Source: Nereocystis luetkeana
Lineage: Eukaryota > Sar > Phaeophyceae > Laminariales > Laminariaceae
Direction: 5' to 3'
Assembly (NCBI GenBank): GCA_031213475.1
Contig: JARUPZ010000019.1
Coordinates: 10,570,698-10,634,697, forward strand
Length of the DNA: 64,000 nt
Shown here one piece after another: positions 40,206 through 52,359 of the stretch (its first letter is position 1; each line of letters opens with the position of its first letter). The notes under the pieces were generated by a model. It did no database searches and was not told where the DNA came from. It saw only the letters and a program-made list of their open reading frames with translations. The position numbers were made by a program, and so were the translations under genes.

Positions 40206-40655
40206 CCCCTCTATCACTTTGTGTTGGTACGATTTCCCGCTTTCCTGCCGTCAGATTTCCACCCTCGCATCTAGTCTCAACCTGCACTTAGCACCACCCT
40301 GCGGTGGTCTCGTCTCAGTGCTCTCACTCCAGTGAGGCAAAACGGCAGGTAGGTGCGGTATTTCTTCCACTGTATGTCGTATATACCACGACCGACAGCA
40401 GTGTCGAGAAAGTTTGAAAATGATGGTATAATAGAGGTTATTGAATTTGTTGATCCCATACTACTGATGTACCCAAAATCTAGGCTTCGTGCTGCAGCCG
40501 CGAACACACTTTTCTATATATAACGTATTATACGATTGCAATAATCGTGAAACTTTTCAATGATGTGCATGGGATTATTTCTTCTTGTCCTATCTGTACA
40601 TGGAGGCAGGGAATGAGGAGCGTGGCTATCGCCTTGAAGTGTTGAAACTCCTACA
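40206..40655. other. Unassigned sequence
   Basis: Short frames without motifs. No element recognised. Confidence 0.4.
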
Positions 40656-40880
40656 GGGGGTGGGTAGGGGGAAGCCATAATCGTAGGGACGCTTGACGAA
40701 AGCAGGACAGAGACGGATAGACCGGGTAGCAAGATACCCCACCAGAATATACAACCAGCTTACGCTTCTCGTGCCGCAAACTGTTGTGCTCCGGTTTGCT
40801 TGGCCTTCCCTTTCGTTCTTTGCTTAGTGTTTCACTGCGTTCGGTATTCTGTCCATAAGTAAGTGCGCTTTGCTCATCTC
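40656..40880 (+). mobile_element. LINE-A 3' region fragment, diverged
   Basis: GACGCTTGACGAAAGCAGGA, GGGTAGCAAGATACC, CTTCTCGTGCCGCAAACTGT and CTCCGGTTTGCTTGGCCTTC follow the order of 37420-37570. The end of the 3' region is missing. Confidence 0.6.
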
Positions 40881-40953
40881 TTTCGAGAGAGATGCACGAC
40901 ACGTTTGTTCCCCGATTCGGTTTGTTTTCCATGGTTTTGTTCTATTACTCGTA

Positions 40954-41160
40954 GGGTAGGCACAATTCGATGCGAGTCGACGAGGGAAGAAAAGGCTGAA
41001 ATCTTCTCGCGATAAAAATGAAGGCACGTACCGTAGCGGGAAGGGGGCAGAAGAGCCTGCTATGTGACCCCGGATCTGAGTTACGAGTTGGAAGGATAGA
41101 GAGAAGAAGATGTGCGAAGACAATGAATGGGATGGAAAAAACAAAAAACAAAAAAACAAA
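40954..41160 (+). mobile_element. SINE copy 4, 5'-truncated
   Basis: Begins within the body at GGGTAGGCACAATTCGATGC and ends in an A-rich tail with AAACAAAAAACAAAA. The tRNA-like head with both promoter boxes is absent, so it cannot be transcribed from its own promoter. Confidence 0.92.
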
Positions 41161-43418
41161 GTATCTATCTGTGAGAATCGTATGTCGTGCCTGTCCTGAT
41201 TATGGTCATACTATAGCAATCATAAAGAGCTGACTTTCCTGAAGTCCTGAAATCCTGCCTGTAGTCACTGAACAGTCTAAGAAAGCCCTAATGCATCTCG
41301 ACGAGAGAGAACAAACAAGAACCGGTACTAATTAAAATGAATATAGTGCGCACAGCAACAGCATACCAGTCCGCTACAGACACGGTACTAACTAGCTGTG
41401 GTTTACCCATCCCGTGTGACTCGCAACCAAATGACACCAGCAAAATGCCCTTGGTGTTGTATATGAAAACGACAAAAAAAGAATTAAAGTCAAAATCGCG
41501 CAGAGGGGACATAAAAAAGAAAGAAGAGTCGAATATATATGAAAAATGAAAATAGGGAAGAACGAAGACAACTTATTATGCGCTCAGGGCGAAGGCCGAG
41601 TCTTTAGTACCAGGTTCCTCTTCGCTTGTACGATCAGTCCGGTCATGCGTCAGGCTGATGGACCAACATTAGGACGCCACAAGGAGAGCAGACGGAACGC
41701 AAGACTACAATAATATAGGGTGGAGACTAAGAGCTAACAATCTCATGTCTAGTTGGTATAGACAACCGATGCAAAGCGGACGGAGACATACCGACCAAAG
41801 AGGGGGCTGCAGGACAATTCAAAACGAGAAAATAATCGGAAAACTACAAAAATACGGAATATAGCGAAGGGTTACACAAATGGGACGATAAGGTGACGTA
41901 GCCGACGCAGAAAAGCAGGGTACGCCGGGGGTGTTATGATCGACGTCGCAGGGAATAGGGCATGACAACAAACAAAAAACAAACATAAAACAAGTTAAAT
42001 AGGGATGTTATCATAACACAGCAGCATCGAGCAGTTGTTGCTGTTGCGACGCCTATGCCCTCTTCAATCCGGCTTTTCTTGTCCATTGATGACTATTACG
42101 CGGGACTATATTGATTAGGACCTACCGTAAACACAAAAAACAACATATATATTTCCCTATTTTTACAAACAGTGTTTGGTCCTAGTTCGTATGGCTGCCC
42201 GATACTCGATGTCCTCATCACTTGTCCAAACATAATCGAAAACCAAAATCTGCAATAGGAGGGATATTAAACCAGGCGCTGGTTCGTCCCTGGTACGTGC
42301 CAGCTGGGCCGCCAGTCGAAAAATAGATAACCCATCCGAAGGTCGTATTTCGTGAACCACGGCGATTCTAGCTTCGAAATTTTGAGGCACTGACCCTGAC
42401 ACTACACTGCACGCGCCGAAAACTATCAGGATATTAAAATGAAGACATTTTTTATTCCGACTCGATCTTGAAGAGGTATCGGCGGAAACTCAAAGACGTA
42501 ATATTTTCCACACAAATTTCGCAACAAGATTGTCGTTACCGATCTCGGCGAAATTCGGTGAAGGCGCCGAAGACCCTAGTAGAAAATCGATTTTGCCCAG
42601 GTAGCTGCACCCATGAAGACATATTGTCAAATCACCATATTTTTACATAAAACAAGTGACGACAAAAAACGTGGGTTTTTCAGCGTTGCCCCGCTCAGTT
42701 TAGCGAGTTTCTATCCGAACGTTGAACCTCATATTATATATTAATATTCGAACCGCATGTGCAAATAAACCGGCTTAACTTAGCGTTCTTTTCCTTTTAG
42801 TTTTTACTGACAAGTTATGGCCGTTTTTGGTATTTTTCGGATTGTTCTACCGGCCGTATCCGTGGAACAAACGAACAATAAAAATGGAGTCTTCCGTTTT
42901 CCAGTCTGTGTATGATCAACACCGTGTCAAAAAATCAAATCCCATTATGTAATATTGAGCGGGGCATCGCCGATCATCAAAAATGTTCAGCACATCGCCT
43001 AGCCCAGGTCGTACGTGTTTACGGTATTAATTATACACACGAAAAAACTGGAAACAAACGAAGATGACGTGCATGTAAGTGTGTATTTGCCAGTGTTGTA
43101 CGAGGGGTTTGCGGTTCCGGCATTATTGGAACAAAGGGGCACGAATCACAGAACAGGGAAGCCCTAAACCAGGCACGGGTAACATGCTCAAGGATAGCAG
43201 CATACACCCATAGATTAAGAGCATATCGATCTGTGAACCCAAGTTGTCGACAATCGTGTATCCTATTTCGCACCAACGAGTAACACAGCAGTGATACTAA
43301 CAAAACAACGCAGAATGCCCAGAGAGGTACGACCTCCGCCTGTACAGCCCAACTTTGACACGACGCGCAAACGAGCGCGGTGTCGAACCGATAGTCGCGA
43401 AACTTTTCAGAGTGGACA
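41161..43418. other. Unassigned; a few short frames only
   Basis: A short LINE-A-like ATGTCGTGCCTGTC occurs near 41183. A 79-codon minus-strand frame at 42163-42402 and a 172-codon frame at 43031-43549 lack motifs. A T/C-rich tract followed by TAG near 42790-42810 resembles a 3' splice site but has no partner exon. Confidence 0.35.
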
Positions 43419-44105
43419 GTGGTAGATGAGCCAATGCCAGCCTTTTTGCCACCAAACGTAGCCCGTGAACGCAAGATACAGGAGCGAAAAGTACGGCAAC
43501 GTGAGAAACATACCCAAACAAAGATAAAAGATAAAGTTGAATGCGTCAACTGTCGTCATGTTACGTACACACACCAGAGGGCCGGTTTTCCTGTGACTGC
43601 CTATCATATCAATTCGATTTATTGCAAGAAGTGCCGAACACGTGCTTATATCGTCGAAGGCGTGAACAGTATGGTTGTTACGTGTATACATGATGTAGCG
43701 TCCATTTGGACTTGCTCTAGGAGAGGTCGCCGCGCTTACTGCTGTACTACTCGAACAAATGCTATAACCGTCGAGATTTTTACCTTTGTATATTTGTTGC
43801 CGAAACTGAACATCAGGAGTTTCTTTGGTTGGCTTTTATTAACCCTTTTAGAACCGCAGTCCCGTTCTTCTGGGGACAATCCACTCAAATCTCAAGTAGT
43901 TTTGTCCCCAAACGGGACTGCGGTTCTGAAGAGGTTAAGGTCGATCCAGATGCAAACCCCCGCTCAGGTTTGTTGGGATCGACGGCAGCGTTTTGCTTCT
44001 TCAGAGCAGCTGCTTTTATTAGCAGTAATATTGAATGCATTTATATTGTATAAGCAAACCAGTGTGAAGGGTGTAGCGCTGCCCTGCCCTACGGACGTCT
44101 TTTGA
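43419..44105 (+). CDS. Hypothetical ORF with a CxxC...CxxC pair; 3' half runs into a MITE
   Basis: A 228-codon frame from an ATG at 43419. The first third is basic and helical-looking (NVARERKIQERKVRQREKHT), followed by VECVNCRHV and IYCKKCRTR, a C-x2-C...C-x2-C arrangement about 30 residues apart as in zinc ribbons. The second half is not credible as original protein: codons 142-172 are TTAA-type MITE sequence (43843-43934). Either a decayed exon truncated by the MITE or a chance ORF. I do not recognise a family. No promoter or splice partner identified. Confidence 0.25.
   Translation: MVDEPMPAFLPPNVARERKIQERKVRQREKHTQTKIKDKVECVNCRHVTYTHQRAGFPVTAYHINSIYCKKCRTRAYIVEGVNSMVVTCIHDVASIWTCSRRGRRAYCCTTRTNAITVEIFTFVYLLPKLNIRSFFGWLLLTLLEPQSRSSGDNPLKSQVVLSPNGTAVLKRLRSIQMQTPAQVCWDRRQRFASSEQLLLLAVILNAFILYKQTSVKGVALPCPTDVF
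43843..43934. mobile_element. MITE family P (TTAA-type), best copy
   Basis: CCCTTTTAGAACCGCAGTCC at the left and ACGGGACTGCGGTTCTGAAG at the right are inverted repeats, with GGGGACAA and TTGTCCCC inside. TTAA occurs at 43839-43842 and 43935-43938. A TTAA duplication with a CCCTTT-type terminus is characteristic of piggyBac-mobilised elements. 92 bp, non-coding. Confidence 0.8.
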
Positions 44106-44865
44106 CGAGTTGTAAAAGTTACGTTTTGCCACAACACATATTTTATTACTGTGTCGACAAGAAACCAAAACAGTACACACGTTGTGTTGCGCTGTCTGAG
44201 GCAGTAAATGCCCGGTGGCTTGGTAGGTGGTCCGCGTGCCTATCAATATCAATTTCGAGGCTTCAAGTCTCACCGACTACATGCCTGCAGGGACTTTTTC
44301 TTACATCAAAAAATTGATTAGCGAAACGCGCGAGAGCGAGTGAGTTAGCTACATTAGATGAAAATCGACGAACAGTGGGAATGCTTAGCCCTATCTATGC
44401 GCGACAAAAAAAAGGCACGTGCCGGGGGGGAGAAGGGACGACACCTGTGACCACGGCTTGTCCAGAAGATCGCCGAGGGTAAAACCTCCTAGGCGTTATT
44501 AATAGGCTGGAAAGTAAAAGTTAGGTTAAAAAATAAATAAAAACTCCTCCTATTAAACGATGTACACTATTAATATTAATACCATTGAGGGCGTTGTGAC
44601 GGCGGTATCGGCAAGATTTACTCTTTTTGGCGGTCGAATGGCACGCTCTTACCAACAAGTCAAAACCGTGGCGTGTGTTTGACGACAAAAGGCAAGTGGG
44701 GGGTGCGCTTTATCATTTATTTTGACCGGGCCTAGGCAGCGCACACAGGCCACATGATTTCATAAGTAATGCAGGGGCTGACATACATATATAGGCTATC
44801 GGGAAATATATGTTAGTTGGTTTCCTTCACCCCGTGTTTCATGTGCGCCCTTATAATGGTTTCTC
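44106..44865. other. Unassigned; possible old SINE scrap at 44410-44460
   Basis: AAGGCACGTGCCGGGGGGGA, then GAAGGG...CTGTGACCACGG near 44414 resembles the SINE body (AAGGCACGTACCG...GTGACCCCGG). The rest is unassigned. Confidence 0.35.
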
Positions 44866-44867
44866 GC

Positions 44868-45045
44868 TCCCCTTTGGCAGTTGTGTCTCAGATCCGTGGT
44901 CACATGTTATAGCGACTATCCCCCACCCTCCCCACTGCGGTTCGTGCCTTTTTTTCATCACGAGATCTTCTCTCCTCGTCGACTGGCGTCCAATTGCGCC
45001 TACCCAAGCTAATATAGGTGCTCTCTGCCGATAATTATGTTTTTT
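44868..45045 (-). mobile_element. Diverged SINE remnant, copy 6
   Basis: TGTCTCAGATCCGTGGTCAC, ACTGCGGTTCGTGCC, ATCACGAGATCTTC, CCTCGTCGACTGGCGTCCAA, TTGCGCCTACCCAAGC and GGTGCTCTC follow the SINE body in reverse orientation. The head is lost. Confidence 0.7.
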
Positions 45046-45129
45046 TTTTTTTTCAAAATCATATGCAGCTATAAACATCCTGAAGTTGGAAACATGACAA
45101 ACCTTGGATAACGCAGCACTCAACGTTTC

Positions 45130-47050
45130 ATGTTGATGTTAGGCGTCAGCGAAAAACCCCGTAACATTACGTTACTACGTTAACCACTTTCGGGATATTG
45201 TGATACCGTTGTTTTAGTGTGTTTTGATATTCGCGAGCGATCGCGTAGCATTGCGTTAGAGTGTAACCTTCATCCCGTACCGACCGCAGTATATATATAT
45301 GTGTGTTGTTGTTAGCGCATGCAGCCCGAAAACGAGTTCCACTACTATGTAAGCGTGTTAGCGGAATTTCTTGTGGATAACGGAACACACGTCGAAGGGA
45401 TAACGTAAGTGGGCAATTCATCGTTCCCACTTTTCTACCGTGCCCATCAGCCTGTAACGAGTTACGCAATGTTAGTGTTACAGCGGGATTCTTGCTACAT
45501 ACCGCAACAACACTCCTAGACTGATAACGTATACCTGTTACGGCCAAGTAAACACGTATATACCACTGTGTTAGTGTGTTATTGACATTTCTATTGACAG
45601 TACCTGTCGGAACACACGTTGGAGGGATGCCGTAATATATGGTCTATACAACGTTACCATTTTGTTCCTGTATCAGCCGCAGGAGCAGTCCGTATGAAGC
45701 GACGCTGTGTTGAGGGTGATAACGAAAGTCTTGCTACCATAACCTGGGCCAAGGGGATAACTTATACCTGGTATGATTGATAAAAAACTAGCACTTTGTG
45801 AATGTGTTAGCTCGTACGCAATGTATTTACTGACACAAGTTAGCTGATAACGTACACCTCTCAGTATAGCATGTACAATATATTACTGCCGTGTTAGCCC
45901 GTACGTGCAAGTGTGCAGAATACGTTATAGATGTATAACGTACTGTTTCCAAAACGAAATGAGGTGTTTTTTGTGGGGACCCCTCCTAAATATCTCCTGT
46001 TTCATCAGTTTTGAAAATGGGAGGCGCTTCTCTACCGGCGAGGCCATGTTATCTCCCCCCCGGAGAGTTTGGTAGGTACCCCTTACTGAGATGTCGGCGA
46101 AACTGGGTAACACGGCTACGTCATGTAACTCCTAAACCCTTTTTGACCACCAACACAGGTAGCATGTGTTAGGTCTCGGGAAGATCCAAAGGGTAACGTA
46201 GTAATACTATGGTGGAGCGACTTCGGCCCCAACGGTGTAGTGCAGTGACATAATGTTAAACACGGATTGTTTTTTACGGTAGCACGGTAACAGAATGTTA
46301 CAATCAGATCTTCTAACACCGCCCCCTAATGCTAGTAAGACCTTCGCATCTACTGTAGGCTAACATCCTACTATATAGTTACGTACTGACCGGGTAAGAC
46401 GTGTCTAACGTAGGCTGAAAGCTACGGTTTCCGAACCTAACACAATCAGACGGGGGGTTCAGATAGTGTCCTATTAGGGTTAGTAGTGCACTCCTCCTAA
46501 GGGTAACACTATGCTAGTGTGTTATGCCTAACGCCGCGTAGACAGTAACAGTATCTTATCTTGTTTGTAAATATGCGAAGATAGACCTGGACATATTTGT
46601 GTGATTATGTAGGTGTCTAGTCAAAGCATAACACTGTGGTACCGCGTTAGTAAATATGCGAACATAGATCTGGACATGTTAGTGTGATGATGTACCTGTC
46701 TAGTCAAAGCATAACACTGTCGTATCGTGTTAGTTCAAGGACAGTTCATGGAATATCATAATTCTTACTGTACCAGAGTTTGACGAGATCGAGCATGAAC
46801 ATTAAGATGAGGCGTGTGCACATTCGTGGGTTTACCCTTAACACTGTGTTACGGCGTTACCGCGATTGCTCTTCCCGTGCTAACACAATGTTCGTATTGC
46901 GACGCCCCTATGTTAGGGCCCATAGCGTGAACAAGTGTTAAGCCGAGGTGTGAAACATTCAAATATCGACCATTCACGATGTCTGTGTCGAATTTCGTAT
47001 ACTTGTCGGACGCTGTAAAACATACCGATGAGTAGCATACCCCAACGTTG
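45130..47050. repeat. GTTA/TAAC-rich tract with an 84 bp tandem duplicate
   Basis: Over 1.9 kb the words GTTA and TAAC (often TAACAC, GTGTTA, TAACGTA) recur at a density well above the neighbouring sequence. At 46565-46732 an 84 bp unit containing TAAATATGCGAA, ATAGA(C/T)CTGGACAT, GTCTAGTCAAAGCATAACAC is present twice in tandem. Elsewhere no regular period is seen. It could be an old degenerate satellite. No coding sequence recognised. Confidence 0.5.
46565..46732 (+). repeat. 84 bp tandem duplication
   Basis: Units start at about 46565 and 46649. Shared CTGGACAT, GTGTGAT, ATGTA(G/C)(G/C)TGTCTAGTC and AAAGCATAACACTG, differing at about ten positions. Confidence 0.85.
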
Positions 47051-49990
47051 AAATATGTTTTCACAATGTTGCCGAGTTCGTCCTCGGCTCCCCACCCCCA
47101 TCATCCCTTACCGGTCCCATTGGGGTTCCGGTGCAGGTCGACCTTGTCCATGTCATCCACCAAAGCTACCCCCCCCCCCCTCAAGAAACCCTCAATCTCA
47201 TTCCGAATCGGTACCCGAAGTGTGGTCGGAGTTGCAGTCGATCGAAAGCCAATCTGGGACTTCACCCGCAATTTCTCCTCTCCCACTCTCCGCATCGCTG
47301 CCTCAGGGGTCGCTATCAGTCGCCATGACAGCTGCTATCGGAGGGCGGCGGTAACAGCGGCCCCTGCACGCACACGACGGCGAGAAGTTGTTTTCACGAC
47401 AGATGCATATTTTTCACATGTGGTTTCCTTGCAGCCTTTATGGCGTCAAAGCCACCCATCAAGAAGCGCGCCTACCTTTCGGTATTGCAGTGCTCGGACA
47501 ACTCAACGACCAAATTGTCCGCCAGTTGCGGCGCATCCTTGCCCGTCTTCCGTCTTGTGTCGACACCCTTCTCTTCTCGCTTGAGGTCCAACTTGAGCTT
47601 CTTGTCTTCTAACTTGCACTGCCACCTACGTGCTTGAGGAGGGACCAGTACGGGGGGCAGCGGTTGTTAGACTTTGCCTTGCCGAGTGTAAACACAAAAT
47701 GGTGTCGCCCGGAGATTCTGTTTCAGCTCGCACAATTGCTTCCTCGTGCGGAAAGAACCATGACGCAATCAAACGCTCAACACCGTTGGAAAGGTCCACC
47801 GTCCACATCCCACTTGTATTGAACAAAACTTGGTCTCACGAAAACCTCTGGTGACCGCACACTTTGTTTTGTTAAGTTGCACATTGTTAGGAACGGTAGA
47901 TGACAGATGGCAGGAAGGAAGCCTCAGCCTGCCCAGAGGTAGACGATAACCAAAAGGCATACATTTGCGGTGTGATCCGGACCCCAGCTGCTGAACCCGT
48001 CGTCGGGCCACGCCAATTCGCTCCGGTCTTGTAGTTGACGGATTGACGTGTACGCCCTGTTAACCAGGAGGTATCTGTTTGACCTACTGACACCTTTCGG
48101 CACCATCACTTCCACCGCCCTTTCACCAAGTGCATCAATGCGCCCGCAGCTCATCCCTAAGGAGACGATCATCAACACGTCGGTGGTTACGGATGATATA
48201 ATCCATTGAGCAGCGTTTTTCCCAGTATTGTAGGTAGTGCCCAACCAAGTAAACGGTGGATATCTATGCCCAGCCGATGTGTCGCCCGCGTGCAATCAGG
48301 ACCCCAACATCAACAGCCTGTCCAGGTCCACACGGAAGGATATTGCGCTTGTCGAGTGCGCCATCTCACCCGTCTCCGGCCGTGCCCCCAGTAACACCAG
48401 CCGTCTGCCTGAGAGGCGTTTCGAGTCTAACTGGCGTCGGCGGTGGACCCCTCGTTGTTAGTTAACCGCCCGTCCATCCCCTCCTCTACATTCTCCCGGT
48501 TGCCCCTTACGTATTCGCGGTAGACCTCGATTTCACCGTTTTTGGGTTATGACAGTCGTCCACCCGAACAGGTTGCCGATGTTTTCACTCTGGGCGTGAG
48601 CGTTCCCGCCCCCCGTCCGAGTTTCTATCGAACTTGATTTGGATATTCTTCTCCATAACCTCAAACGGGGAGATTCAATCGCTATGCCGCTTCCCTGGCA
48701 TTTCCGTGAGTACATAACCCGTACCACCCCCTCGCCTCTGCCCTCTGGCGACGCATTCTGAAACGATTTATTCCGAGAAAAATCGATATATCCTTCGACC
48801 ACCCGTGCCCTCGTCATTGCCTGACTTCTTCCGGCAAAGTGATTTCCTGTACGTTTCTAGAAGACTAAGCTACCCATGATGATCAGGTGCGCTGGAATCG
48901 GCGCTGTTGTTGGCAATGATATCACTTGGGCCTCGATATCGACGCCGTAAAGTGCAATCGTTAATCGGCGCCTGTCGTTGGATCATTTTAGATCGTGGAG
49001 TACGCGCAGAGCAACGCTTGTTGCGATCCAATTTCGCTCCACCGGGAAGGGCTTCCGTGCATGTCCGGTGGAAAGTTACACCGTACTCACCAACCATTGC
49101 TGTTTTCCTTGACTGCTTCAGCGCCTTGATTACCTTTAGACGTTCCCCATTACGTTCCTTACGGTTCGACCTCGATTTGCATGCACTGGACCGGACACGG
49201 CGGCCGGAATCCGCCCCGGCTCGCTTGCCGGCCACTGTTCGTGTTCCCATGACTGGGCCGCCCTCCATAGATCGTCCATCACCCAGCTAGTCTCGACCTT
49301 CTCGCGCTCGGTCTACGCAGAGTCGACGCGTCACCTGTCTCCCCCACCAACTGCCCAGTGTTCGGGCTCCGAGGCTATCTACGTAGCCCTTTGCCGCACA
49401 GGGCGGGGGGTGACTTGCACGATGTCGCTGCGAATTGGCAAAGTTTTTTTTCCTTGCACAGGAAGCAATACATGCCGTGCTAAACAGCAGAGGTGTGGTA
49501 ACGGAGTAGGCACGCAACCTGTCCGGGACTTTGCTGCACCACCATAAAAAGAAGAGGTGAGGTAGGGGAGTAGACACACAACCTGTCCGGGACTTTCTGG
49601 AGGTACATAGGGTTCGGCGACGATCTCCACTAACAGGCATGTCGGTAGAGTGCCCCCCACGATAAATGGTGTTCACCTTGCTGCGAGAGTGAAATGTACC
49701 TACTATGCATTCCACAGAGTGGATACGTACGCGAGACCGTCATCCTAGAGGCGTTGTGACCCACGTGAGTCTGTCATTCTCTACCCACCAGCTAAGCTTC
49801 CACACCATCAAAACCATGTTGTCCTTGTGAAGAGGGGGGAATGCGTTGCCTCGTACCTTCCGGTTCGCTTACTCCCGCCCGCCCTGTCCGTTTTCGTCTG
49901 TCGCTGCGCCGCATATCTGGGTCAGCCTCCACGCCACCTTGACTTATCAAATTGTTAGAGCCTGAGTGAAGACGGCAGCACACAAAGGAT
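47050..49990 (-). other. Decayed coding-like sequence, unrecognised
   Basis: Minus-strand pieces look protein-like but are broken: a charged, helix-like stretch near 47610-47500 (LEDKKLKLDLKREEKG), VSRSNRYLLVNRAYTSIRQL near 48090-48030, and a basic 132-codon frame at 49268-48870 (KERNGERLKVIKALKQSRKT, VGEYGVTFHRTCTEALPGG). Stops separate them. No family was recognised. A decayed mobile element is likelier than a host gene given the surroundings, but this is inference. Confidence 0.35.
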
Positions 49991-50639
49991 GTATTTTAGG
50001 AGCATTGCACCCGGTGGGTTAGCATTGCACCCAAAGGATGTAATGAGTGCTCGTCGTTGAATACCGCGTAGTCCTTGAAGGGCATTTGTACTACTGTAGT
50101 TGTAAGATTACGTCTGGGCTGCTATAGCTCCTGTTATGGGTACCATTGCGTTCCGTCTCTATGTTGCGGGAGGTTTGTGGCCGTTGGACCTCGTATATTA
50201 ACACCGTGGTACCATACTCGTATGCACCACTCCATCACCTGCATGGCACACGATGTTGCTTGTAGATGTGTCCGACCAGCCAATGTACGCAAGGAATACG
50301 CCGCAAAACAACATTTTTGTATCTTCCTCGAGTCATGCGCGTGGGCACATCCGCATGTAATATTTTAAACTATTTTGTACCGTATAGGAGGCCCACTTAG
50401 CTTCACGCCATTCTCATCGTTGGCGAAGTATAGTCGTGACCACAAAGGCGGGATCACCAAGCAAAGTAGGTTTCTTTGGTATGTTTGGGCAGCGGTACAC
50501 ACGCGCAAAATTGGGTATCCGTCTCGCACCGCGGCTACTTGTGCGAAAATCCAGCGTCGCATAAATCCTCGATAGCTATACAACACACCTCCTGCAAATG
50601 CTGTCTCACTCGCCCCCCCATTCGCGAACACGCCTTCCA
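49991..50639. other. Unassigned sequence
   Basis: Contains a local GCATTGCACCC(A/G) duplicate near 50003 and 50022. Otherwise nothing recognised. Confidence 0.4.
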
Positions 50640-51145
50640 CTACGTGAGCTAGACGTGTTTTGGTGGTTACCACGGCTGGCGATTAGGTTAGATCATTTTT
50701 GTGCGGGGAAAACCTACAGTCCGCACAACAAGGAGGAGGATCGTGTCACGTAGTGTGTATATGGTGAGGCACCGACGAGGCAGTTCGTAGTGAACCCGTT
50801 GATGTCTCTGGTAATTTGCCACACCAGATATGAAATCAATTAATGTTCCTCACTCGGGAAAGTTATGAGTGATCCATGTTGAAGATCATGCAGCACAGTG
50901 TCGGATACCAAGATAAATAAAAATGATTAATTGATGCTGTCATGCATACCGCAAGACAATCCGCTTCTAAAGCGGTTTTCATTCGGATGCAGCTCACCAT
51001 TTATGCGACTTGCCCAACACCTGACGGCGCTTCGCGCTTGGTGCAAGCAATGTTTGCCCGGGCGGTGAAAAGCCGGCGTGCACCGTCCCGGCATTGTAGG
51101 GATGCGAGGGTCTATGGTCAAACGACTACGGCCATGCACGATAAT
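50640..51145 (+). repeat. Dispersed repeat X, copy 2
   Basis: CACTACGTGAGCTAGACGTG at the start, TTTATGCGACTTGCCCAACA, CGCTTGGTGCAAGCAATGTT and the end GTCTATGGTCAAACGACTAC then GGCCATGCA match 32735-33185. Length about 505 bp versus 450 in the Ngaro copy because of internal indels. Confidence 0.75.
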
Positions 51146-51304
51146 GAGCGCACACCCCTCCCCCCGGCGACTTGAGAATCCCCCGGTGTGATGTGCTTTC
51201 CGGATGCAACTATGGAGCGAAAAGAGGAGATTGCACGAACCCCTGTTACCTGGTGGACGTTTTAGTCCTGGTAGTTTCTACTAAACCCCATCCCTCGTGC
51301 AACA

Positions 51305-51880
51305 CTGTTCACATTTAGCCCATTTTTTGTACCGGTCGACATCCAGGCAAACCAGTGTGCCGATTCTTCAATCCTAGAGAGAAACAAGCTCTGTGGGAAA
51401 AAAACTACGACAGAGATAGTACTAAGTATATTGGTATGCACTGAGTAGAGTAGTCACTGCAACGCCGTGTCATCATACTGGATACGATGTGCACGACATA
51501 CACATTATACGAAACAGATAGAACAAGATGTGCAAAAAGAAGACAGAAGAAGCAAGCAAAACGTGTGGTGCTCCCCCGTAGTAGACGTGGCAGAAATAGA
51601 GAGCGAGCTATTAAAACCATACCGCCGCAAAAGAACAGAGTACTAACCGGGGAAGTAACAGCCAAACCCAAGGACAACAAAAAAACAAAAGTGACCTTCA
51701 TGGTAGCCCGTCTGTGGTAAGATCATCAGGGTAGACAGAGGTCCTACTGACAGTAGGTCCGGTACCTTGCTACTCTGTCTGTCGTTTGCTTCCTTGTTTC
51801 GTCAACCATCTGCCACACCCGGAGAGGGAGCGTCAAAACACACAACAAATAAAGCAAGCTCGCCGTCCAGCCACGAGACA
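51305..51880 (-). mobile_element. LINE-A 3' region, minus-strand copy
   Basis: In reverse: CGGTCGACATCCAGGCAAAC, CAGTGTGCCGATTCTTCAAT, CATACTGGATACGATGTGCA, CGACATACAC. Toward 51.75-51.8 kb it reaches the GTCCGGTACCTTGC-like block. Corresponds to about the last 550 bases of the family. Confidence 0.65.
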
Positions 51881-51934
51881 AGACTTCTTTCATAAAGCCA
51901 AGACGCAAGAATGATAGAACGAATACATATATAT

Positions 51935-52287
51935 ATATTTATATATTTATTTATTTATAAATTTATTCTCATCCCATTCATTATCTTCGCCCGTCTTCTT
52001 CTCTCTCTCCTTCCAACTCGTAACTCAGATCCGGGGTCACATAGCAGGCTCTTCACCCCCCTTCCCGCTACGGTACGTGCCTTCGTTTTTATCGCGAGAA
52101 AATTTCAGCCTTTTCTTCCCTCGTCGACTCGCATCGAATTGTGCCTACCCACGCTGCAAGGCGCTCTCAACAATTGTATCCTTTTTTATTTTTGCAAATA
52201 TAGTCAAAGTCCGACCCACCTGGGGCTCGAACCCAGGACTCAAACAAGTAGAATCCGAGGTTAACCACTTGAACCACCGGGGCGACC
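51935..52287 (-). mobile_element. tRNA-headed SINE, copy 5 (full length)
   Basis: On the minus strand: GGTCGCCCCGGTGGTTCAAG, GTTAACCTCGG, B box GGGTTCGAGCCCCAGG, the common body and a long A/T-rich tail (51935-51965 in plus orientation). Head and both promoter boxes intact. Confidence 0.93.
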
Positions 52288-52359
52288 GGATATATAGGCA
52301 TTGCCTGCTATGCTTATAGTACTGCATAGTTTGTTTTCTCTTAGATTGTTTCTTTTCGT

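Noticed and set aside
42780..42815. 3' splice site-like pyrimidine tract and TAG
   Set aside because: No convincing exon follows and no donor site pairs with it.
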